From assembly GCF_018332515.1 (NCBI RefSeq), contig NZ_BOQD01000001.1, positions 1-47,677 of the forward strand: 47,677 nucleotides of DNA, given 5' to 3'. This document shows, piece by piece, positions 42,207 through 47,677 of this stretch. The translations under genes and the position numbers were made by a program. Within the stretch, counting starts at the first letter, position 1. Every line of letters begins with the position of its first letter. The notes beneath the pieces were generated by a model. That model was not told the DNA's origin, made no database searches, and saw nothing but the letters and a program-made list of their open reading frames with translations. This stretch comes from Bacillus hominis (GTDB lineage Bacteria; Bacillota; Bacilli; Bacillales; Bacillaceae_G).

Positions 42207-44979
42207 ATACCGATAGGTAAGCCAATTCTTCAGCATTACCTGTTAAGAGTGGCTTTTCCCCCGGTCCACACCGTACGTGAGACTTTCACCTCATACGGCG
42301 CTCCATCTAATAATCAAATAGCATGAATTTTGTTCCTGAATCGTTTCAGTTTATTAATTTCCTTATTATTCAAGATGCTGCTCATATCAACTTCATTGTG
42401 TATTGCCTTGTGAATTTCCTTATCTACACAGGCTAGATTTGGCAGCTTATTGACTTCTTCTAACGGGAGATTAGGATTAATGTGATGAACATGCAGGTTG
42501 TGCTTCCCAAGTGGGACTCCTGTAATTCTACATTTTCCTCTATCTCTGTTGAACGCATATCCTCTATTCATAAAGTACTCAAAATTGTATCGGGGTGAAT
42601 TCACAAGTTTTTTCCTGACTTTCTCAAGGAGAGAGAGGCTTGTAATTTCATCTAGTCTGACACTGAACTCCTTTGTTCCCTTTCTTCGCTCGATTAATTT
42701 ACGTCCCGAAGGAGAGTATGGAGTTTCATTTTGAACCTTTTGTTTATATAGGTTTTCGTTCATCTTGGTTAGGTTTAAATGCATAATGCCAATGTAGCCA
42801 ACTTCGGTTTTAATAGCTAAAGTCTTTTGTGTCCGTTTAGGGTATTTGTCCGCAAGGTTAATACACTTGTTGATAGGATGTAAGACCCCACCACGCCTAG
42901 ATAGAAGATTAAAAGTCTTTTTTCTTAACTTATAACCTTCTCTATCCATTATGGGAGATTCGGTGGCATATGAATAATAATTTATTAATCCTCTAACCTT
43001 TGAGTTATAGGCTAAGATTAGCTGTGCATTACTCAGTTTATCGTGGCTTAATCTTTTGCCGAGAGAAGTGAGTGTGGCTCTGAGTTCTTTTACTTTTCTT
43101 TTAATCTTCTTATCAGAAGGAGTTATTTGGCTGATATATCTTGTCTTTTTATCCTTCTTCTTTTTTCCTTTTACACCTTTTAAGACTACCTTGTATTTGA
43201 AGCCAAGAAATTCTATTGGCTTATGCCTGATGTTGGTTATTCTTGTTTTCTCTTCGGATAGTTCAAGTTTAAGTTCTTTCTGAAGAAAATTCTTGATAAC
43301 AGTCTTCCATCTATAAGCATGGGATTTGTTATTAGTGACTAGAACCCAGTCATCAGCATATCTGATTAGATAGCCTGGCTTAAGGTTAGAAGATTTTAAA
43401 CCTCGTAATTTATGATCGTGTTTCGAATACTCATGTCTGGTTGTAAATTCTTCAAATTGCTTGGCAACCCATTTGTCGAAGGAATGTAAGTATACATTTG
43501 CTAAGAGGGGGCTTAATATGCCACCTTGGGGTGTACCATTGTCATTTCTAATGATATTTTTGAAGATTCCAGCTTTGAGGAATTCCGTTATTAGGCACAA
43601 TATTCGTCTATCTTTGATTCCCATGCTCCATAGTTTTTTTATAAGAATCCTATGGTTTACTTTGTCGAAGAATTGACGAATATCACCTTCTACGATCCAG
43701 TGATACCCAGTGTTATGAACAAGGACTTTTACTCTTTCCAACGCATGATAGGTAGTTCTTTCTGGTCGAAACCCAAAGCTGTATTTGAAGAATTGTGCTT
43801 CGAGTACAGGCTCTAAGACTTGCTTCATCATTTGTTGAATTATCCGGTCTTCTATGGTTGGAATACCGAGAGGTCGTTGTCCGCCATTAGCCTTTGGAAT
43901 AAACACACGTTTTATTAGGTGCGCCTTGAAATTTGTGAGTCTACCACGAATTAACTCGATAAGTTTTTCTTCGGATAGTCTGAGGTAGTCTTGGATTGTT
44001 TTTCCGTCTACCCCTGGAGTCATGGAGCCTTTATTGCTTTTTAGCGAGTGTATCGCAGTGACAATATTAGGTTTTGACATCGCAATTTCAAGGAGAGATG
44101 TGTGTTTGATTCTCGTCTTTTTTTCCATATGCTCTTTTGTTTTTGAGTACAGCTTGTCTAATGTTCTCTTTAATTCTGTTTCTGATTCAAGAGTATTTTC
44201 TAGTTTTCGCACCAAATTGCATCACCTCTTTTGCTGAGATTTTGCTCTAAGGTTTAGTCGGTTACTGTTACACATTCCTAGAATAATTTTGCCTTTGCAT
44301 GATTATTAGACTTGGGCCCTTCCCTCTAGTTATATTACATAACCTTCTTTGGTACTATGACCCTACTGCCATTGGTGTTAAGGAACTTCAGTATTGTATG
44401 TGTAATACCTTATATCCACGAACCGATAATTAACCATCGTATGACGTTCTCACCAACTTCAACTGTTCCACATGTTTTAGCCTTACATATAGCCTTAGGA
44501 CTCACCTTTATGCCGTCAGTTACTAATGAACTAATCGTAATTTGATTCATTAGATGAATAGGGTATAGTCCCTATCCGCAGATTTGATATACCTTATTAT
44601 CATTTCCACAACTGAAAAGGTATGGTTTTACCTCCTCCATATTTCTAAGGAACGGATAGTATCGACACGTACATTCAGTGATTCGCCAGAATCTATGATT
44701 CATTCTATCCATAGCTATTTTATGGCGTCCCGATTACTTTTCTTACCATGTTCCCTGAGGAATTTAGGTTCGATTTTCACCGCCTTCAACGGGCTCATAA
44801 CAATGATAGGGTTCTCTATTATTGCTATCCGTAGTATTAGACCTTTTCAAGAGTTTACGATGTTCTTGCAAGACTTACTTCCGAGTCTTGATAGTCAAAC
44901 ATGCAGTTAGAACATTTTATAGTTCCCTCGCTTTTATATAGTGTGTTTCCACAACTTTTTGTGCGAGAACAGTTCACAC
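42207..44979 (-). mobile_element. group II intron E in the Rad52-like gene
   Basis: It starts GTGTGAACTG at 44979 and ends CTTACCTATCGGTAT at 42207. Domain V lies at about 42264-42305 (GCGCCGTATGAGG and CTCACGTACGGTG on the minus strand). Exons join in phase 0 to give RYL-YNVKP. The EBS1 candidate loop at 44589-44595 (plus strand ATACCTT) matches the exon end and therefore pairs with it. A second ATACCTT at 44405-44411 also exists. Its ends resemble intron A. Confidence 0.9.
42314..44215 (-). CDS. ltrA: group II intron reverse transcriptase/maturase with HNH endonuclease
   Basis: The 633-residue protein has motifs RVFIPKANGGQRPLGIP, FGFRPERTTYHAL, VEGDIRQFFDKV, GTPQGGILSPLLAN and LIRYADDWVLVT, a maturase domain, and the C-terminal HNH-type region CRITGVPLGKHNLHVHHINP with HKAIHN. 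It is in one intact frame, so the intron should be self-sufficient for splicing and mobility. Confidence 0.95.
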   Translation of the reverse strand: MVRKLENTLESETELKRTLDKLYSKTKEHMEKKTRIKHTSLLEIAMSKPNIVTAIHSLKSNKGSMTPGVDGKTIQDYLRLSEEKLIELIRGRLTNFKAHLIKRVFIPKANGGQRPLGIPTIEDRIIQQMMKQVLEPVLEAQFFKYSFGFRPERTTYHALERVKVLVHNTGYHWIVEGDIRQFFDKVNHRILIKKLWSMGIKDRRILCLITEFLKAGIFKNIIRNDNGTPQGGILSPLLANVYLHSFDKWVAKQFEEFTTRHEYSKHDHKLRGLKSSNLKPGYLIRYADDWVLVTNNKSHAYRWKTVIKNFLQKELKLELSEEKTRITNIRHKPIEFLGFKYKVVLKGVKGKKKKDKKTRYISQITPSDKKIKRKVKELRATLTSLGKRLSHDKLSNAQLILAYNSKVRGLINYYSYATESPIMDREGYKLRKKTFNLLSRRGGVLHPINKCINLADKYPKRTQKTLAIKTEVGYIGIMHLNLTKMNENLYKQKVQNETPYSPSGRKLIERRKGTKEFSVRLDEITSLSLLEKVRKKLVNSPRYNFEYFMNRGYAFNRDRGKCRITGVPLGKHNLHVHHINPNLPLEEVNKLPNLACVDKEIHKAIHNEVDMSSILNNKEINKLKRFRNKIHAI

Positions 44980-45330
44980 AAGGTATCTTCCTACGCCCCA
45001 AAGCACAGCAGCTCTTTTTAAACTATTTGAAAAGCCACCTTTTACAGAACTATAGTCAGATTCTTCACTTCCATCCTCTTTTGATATCCAACGTTCATTC
45101 AAAAACACTGATATGGTACATTTCGTTGCTTTCTCACCCCATTTTTCATACGACACCTGCCAGTTATCAATACCAAAGACTTCATCAAATCGGTCCTGAA
45201 TGGCGCGTGCGTCAACAAATGGAGCTACAAACGCAAAAAAACGACCTTGGCTTTCAAATGTATTTATAATTTTCCATCCTAATTGTTCGACAGGAAATTC
45301 AGCTTGTAAACTTTCCATTATATTTGTCAT
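44980..45330 (-). CDS. Rad52-like single-strand annealing protein, 5' exon
   Basis: The exon encodes 117 residues starting MTNIMESLQAEFPVEQL. Motifs diagnostic for the Rad52/Rad22 family are the aromatic FFAFVAPFVDARAIQDRFDEV and, near the exon end, VKGGFSNSLKRAAVLWGVGRYL (residues 96-117), the conserved DNA-binding helix. A GGAGG site lies six bases before the ATG. The intron interrupts just after RYL, within a highly conserved stretch. It follows the small paralogous gene at 45353-45748 in the same operon. Confidence 0.9.
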
Positions 45331-45352
45331 AATAATCCTCCTGTATTACTTG

Positions 45353-45748
45353 TTATTTCGAATCTGGGTGTTTCCACTCTTTCTTTCGAAATTCATCAAT
45401 CATTTCACATATAATTCCTCTGTTTTCATGAAGCAGCCAATCCTCATGGGAAGTAATATCTTTCCCTGATTGAATGGATAGACGCTTATTCAAATCCTCT
45501 ATACTTTTACAACTGATATTCCTTGCTGCATAAATGAGACTTAAACTTACTTTTAAATCTCTTAAATAAGAAATGGTAATATCCTTAAATGTCGTAGCTT
45601 TCGTATTGAAGTTTTGATTGTGCGCTTGCAACATTGATACAGAACTGATCCATAAAGGATTAGCTAGTTCTTTAATTTCTTTAATAATGTCATGTAAATG
45701 AGCATCATTTTGTAATTTCCTTTGTGATTTTTCCATGACTAAATTCAT
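45353..45748 (-). CDS. free-standing paralogue of the Rad52 C-terminal domain
   Basis: The 131-residue protein aligns along most of its length with the C-terminal domain of the Rad52-like protein: IKELANPLWISSVSMLQAHN against IQELAKPLSITSKEILLAYN; FNTKATTFKDITI against YNAQARTFEDTTI; and EDWLLHENRGIICEMI against REWLLHDHTEAIHQLI. It lacks the annealing core. It is the first gene after leader copy 2 and is 22 bases before the Rad52-like gene. It could be a regulator or partner that competes for the same contact. Confidence 0.75.
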   Translation of the reverse strand: MNLVMEKSQRKLQNDAHLHDIIKEIKELANPLWISSVSMLQAHNQNFNTKATTFKDITISYLRDLKVSLSLIYAARNISCKSIEDLNKRLSIQSGKDITSHEDWLLHENRGIICEMIDEFRKKEWKHPDSK

Positions 45749-45806
45749 GATGTTTCCCCCTAATTAATAAAATAATTGCCTAAAGTGCTGGCTATACAAT
45801 AACTCC

Positions 45807-45983
45807 AAACTTGAAGACAACACAAAAAGGGCTTCTTCAAGTCGATTAAAAATGTGTATAGCAAAATAAGCTATATATACACTAATCGGCTCAAAGAAGC
45901 CCTTTCATAAATGAAACAAGACGCAACTTGCTTCTACAACTCAACCACAACACAAAAAAAGGTGTGGGAATAAACGGAATCAA
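45807..45983 (-). promoter_or_regulatory. conserved leader element, copy 2
   Basis: Nearly identical to the 15855-16031 copy across its full length, including both arms of the long hairpin and the CCACA/TGTGG hairpin. It lies between a sigma-A promoter and the Rad52-region operon. Differences are single substitutions, for example in the loop side (AAAAATGTGTATAGC against AATAATGTGCATAGC). Confidence 0.75.
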
Positions 45984-46004
45984 TTAAACAATAAATATAT
46001 CTGT

Positions 46005-46033
46005 ATATTAAACTATCTTTATTTTTAATGCAA
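46005..46033 (-). promoter_or_regulatory. sigma-A-type promoter for leader copy 2
   Basis: On the minus strand TTGCAT (46033-46028) and TAATAT (46010-46005) are 17 bases apart. The start would be near 45998, giving a leader of about 250 bases, as for copy 1. The sequence beyond the promoter differs from copy 1 while the leader is conserved. Confidence 0.75.
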
Positions 46034-46035
46034 GT

Positions 46036-46066
46036 AAAAAAGAGTGAAACAACCGTATCACTCTTT
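46036..46066 (-). terminator. terminator of the small-gene group
   Basis: AAGAGTGA and TCACTCTT pair, and the minus strand continues TTTTTT. It lies after the tiny ORF at 46080 and just before the leader promoter. Confidence 0.8.
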
Positions 46067-46079
46067 CATCCATAGTATA

Positions 46080-46151
46080 TTATTTGCTCCAAAATTCATT
46101 ATAATACCAAGCTCGATAAGAAATATGTTCTGATACATCCATTATTTTCAT
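46080..46151 (-). CDS. possible 23-aa peptide coupled to the upstream gene
   Basis: The frame MKIMDVSEHISYRAWYYNEF ends in WSK and a stop. Its ATG overlaps the TGA of the preceding gene (ATGA), so translational coupling is possible, but no separate ribosome binding site exists. It may be just a chance short frame. Confidence 0.3.
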   Translation of the reverse strand: MKIMDVSEHISYRAWYYNEFWSK

Positions 46152-46330
46152 ACGTCTTCTATGATTTTAGGGTGAACAGGTATACTATATATCTTCGCAT
46201 CGTCTGGTTTCATCATATCTTCTACTTCAATTTTTACAACTTTTAGATGGTACGGCATACGACCATTACTAAAAATATCCCCTACACAAATTGTCCAAAG
46301 ACTTGTTTCTATTTCAGTTACATTATTCAT
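46148..46330 (-). CDS. small hypothetical protein (60 aa)
   Basis: I chose ATG 46330 as GAGGAGAATATAAA precedes it. The product starts MNNVTEIETSLWTICVGDIF and ends IPVHPKIIEDV. It is soluble, mixed alpha/beta. It follows a terminator-like hairpin at 46355-46392 after the 94-residue gene. Family not recognised. Confidence 0.5.
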   Translation of the reverse strand: MNNVTEIETSLWTICVGDIFSNGRMPYHLKVVKIEVEDMMKPDDAKIYSIPVHPKIIEDV

Positions 46331-46354
46331 TTTATATTCTCCTCTATAAATTAA

Positions 46355-46392
46355 TAAAAAAGACATTGAACAAATACGTCCAATGTCTTTTT
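46355..46392 (-). terminator. terminator-like hairpin between small genes
   Basis: AAAAGACATTG and CAATGTCTTTT pair around a twelve-base loop; the minus strand continues TTTTTT. It lies between the 94-residue and 60-residue genes. Confidence 0.8.
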
Positions 46393-46397
46393 CCCTC

Positions 46398-46682
46398 TTA
46401 TATACTAGTTAACTCAAAGTATAATTTTTCTGGTTTTCCATACATGCTAATTTCATTTTGATATACGACAGCTAATGGCTGAGGCATCTCAATGCTTTCC
46501 ATATAGGATAATGAAGCAGCTGCTTCTATTTTTTCTTTAATCTCATTAGGAATGGCTGAATAAGATAAGCTATTCATTTTACTTCCTAATTTAGTATCTG
46601 TAGCAGCTTCATAATAAATTTCGGTAATTATGACCTCATTATCATCTGGATCATACATATATCCTCGGTTAACTGTAATCAT
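46398..46682 (-). CDS. hypothetical protein (94 aa)
   Basis: The product begins MITVNRGYMYDPDDNEV and is acidic and soluble. GAGAGGAGCACTACAAT before the ATG is a good ribosome binding site. It is followed by the hairpin at 46355-46392. Upstream lie about 260 bases without a gene. Family not recognised. Confidence 0.55.
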   Translation of the reverse strand: MITVNRGYMYDPDDNEVIITEIYYEAATDTKLGSKMNSLSYSAIPNEIKEKIEAAASLSYMESIEMPQPLAVVYQNEISMYGKPEKLYFELTSI

Positions 46683-46942
46683 ATTGTAGTGCTCCTCTCA
46701 GGTTTACATTTTCTAATTCCTTGTGCTTTTAGCATTGCAACAAGTACCTTACTTATATATAAATCCCATATTTTCTATAGTTGCATTCCATTCTATAACT
46801 ACTGTACTATGTCTCTTTTATAAATTGTTCTTAAAAACGGAGAGTTCAGAAATTCTTAACAAAAGTAGGATATGATAAAGCCCTGGATTTGGTTATAATT
46901 TCTTACCGCTTTTAATATTTGAGATTCTTTAAATTTGCTTTT

Positions 46943-47167
46943 TTACAGTGTAATTGCATAGACCCAGGAGCCTTTTTCAAGCCTGAATGTATCAAGATCT
47001 TTATCTATACGATAGAAAACATTCAGTTCATACTCTGAAACTACTGCAAAATACATATAAACTGTCCCTTTACCTAAATATTCAATTCTCTCAATTGACA
47101 AAGAGAACATATCCCTCATAAGTTGTTTACAATGTAAAATCTCTTTTAATTCTTTTTCAACATTCAT
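46943..47167 (-). CDS. hypothetical protein (74 aa)
   Basis: The product starts MNVEKELKEILHCKQLM and contains GTVYMYFAVVSEYELNVFY, a strand-rich stretch. GTAGGTGTATAT before the ATG gives an acceptable site. It starts 18 bases after the 90-residue gene ends, so the two form one transcript. Family not recognised. Confidence 0.55.
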   Translation of the reverse strand: MNVEKELKEILHCKQLMRDMFSLSIERIEYLGKGTVYMYFAVVSEYELNVFYRIDKDLDTFRLEKGSWVYAITL

Positions 47168-47185
47168 ATATATACACCTACTTTA

Positions 47186-47458
47186 TTAAATTTTTGGTAG
47201 TAAATTTGCTATAACACATGGTAAATCTACAATCTTTTGACGATGATAAATTTCTTCTACTGTGTCATAGATTGCTATATGCCCATAATCTACCTTTACT
47301 CGCTCACGCAAACCTAATCGATTAATATTAACGTACTCCACTTCTCCATAATCACTCTGCGCTTCCATTAAATAAAACCCTACTGCCTCATATGGACTAT
47401 TGGCTGCAATAATTTTTATAGCAAGTTCTTCTCCATAACTAACCTTATAAAATTTCAT
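47186..47458 (-). CDS. hypothetical protein (90 aa), first gene after leader copy 3
   Basis: The product starts MKFYKVSYGEELAIKII and is a small alpha/beta protein with the pattern FYLMEAQSDYGEVEYVNI. AAGGGGGAAGTACAA precedes the ATG. It follows the third leader element and a terminator-like hairpin at 47481-47507, so expression may depend on readthrough. Family not recognised. Confidence 0.6.
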   Translation of the reverse strand: MKFYKVSYGEELAIKIIAANSPYEAVGFYLMEAQSDYGEVEYVNINRLGLRERVKVDYGHIAIYDTVEEIYHRQKIVDLPCVIANLLPKI

Positions 47459-47480
47459 TTGTACTTCCCCCTTGAAATAG

Positions 47481-47507
47481 AAAAAAGCACCTTAAAATTG
47501 TGCTTTA
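47481..47507 (-). terminator. terminator-like hairpin between leader copy 3 and first gene
   Basis: On the minus strand AAAGCAC and GTGCTTT pair around a loop and are followed by TTTCTATTTC. It stands between the leader element and the first gene. Confidence 0.65.
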
Positions 47508-47557
47508 ATCACTTTTATTATTCGTTTAGCCTAAATGGTCTAATACATGTATTTCCT

Positions 47558-47677
47558 AACTTAAAGACAACACAAAAAGGGCTTCTTTAAGTCGATTAAA
47601 AATGTGTATAGCAAAATAAGCTATATATACACTAATCGGCTCAAAGAAGCCCTTTCACAAATGAAACAAGACGCAAC
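47558..47677 (-). promoter_or_regulatory. conserved leader element, copy 3 (cut by window end)
   Basis: About 120 bases match the other two copies, including the full long hairpin, with one compensated position: the arm reads GCTTCTTTAAGTCG where copies 1 and 2 read GCTTCTTCAAGTCG. The promoter side lies beyond the window. Confidence 0.75.

Overview
This is an AT-rich Gram-positive segment with strong AGGAGG-type ribosome binding sites and sigma-A-like promoters. Gene content, several bacterial group II introns and an iteron-like repeat region beside a replication-type gene suggest a large plasmid of the Bacillus cereus/thuringiensis group. That taxonomic and plasmid assignment is inference. 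I see no rRNA, tRNA, CRISPR array or transposase.

Layout. 0-4.9 kb holds membrane and nuclease-related (NERD) genes, a small plus-strand operon and a noncoding palindrome. 4.9-15.8 kb is a minus-strand operon read from right to left: unknown protein, a mini-protein with an SSB-like C-terminal tail, a DNA methyltransferase, a small membrane protein, an SF2/SNF2-like helicase and a membrane-anchored protein. The methyltransferase and helicase are each split by a group II intron. 16.2-20.4 kb carries three minus-strand accessory genes, one with a HEPN-type RNase motif. 20.5-25.4 kb is the replication-like region: about five iteron-like repeats, a 569-residue plus-strand candidate initiator, a long AT-rich gene-free stretch, a candidate small RNA, and a tyrosine recombinase with a degenerate active site. 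25.5-45.8 kb is a second long minus-strand gene array. Read right to left it encodes a free-standing copy of the Rad52 C-terminal domain, a Rad52-like protein, a DNA sliding clamp, an unknown protein, three related unknown proteins, an E2-like protein, a JAB/JAMM protease, an E1/ThiF protein, a MNT-HEPN toxin-antitoxin pair and a DndC-like sulfurtransferase. 45.8-47.7 kb holds small unknown genes.

Five genes or gene pairs are not pseudogenes. Each is interrupted by a complete-looking group II intron encoding a reverse transcriptase with YADD and an HNH-like domain. Removing each intron restores an open frame across a conserved motif, and for most introns the predicted EBS1 pairs with the 5' exon.

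Two ideas could be new biology. First, an approximately 177-bp leader with a long hairpin lies just upstream of three minus-strand gene groups. Two copies have a clear promoter, and the groups contain several internal terminator-like hairpins, so the leader may be a processive antitermination or attenuation RNA. Second, an E1-E2-JAB ubiquitin-like cassette resembling proteobacterial PRTRC loci sits beside a plasmid-borne clamp, Rad52, helicase and methyltransferase, suggesting a protein-modification step in plasmid replication or repair.
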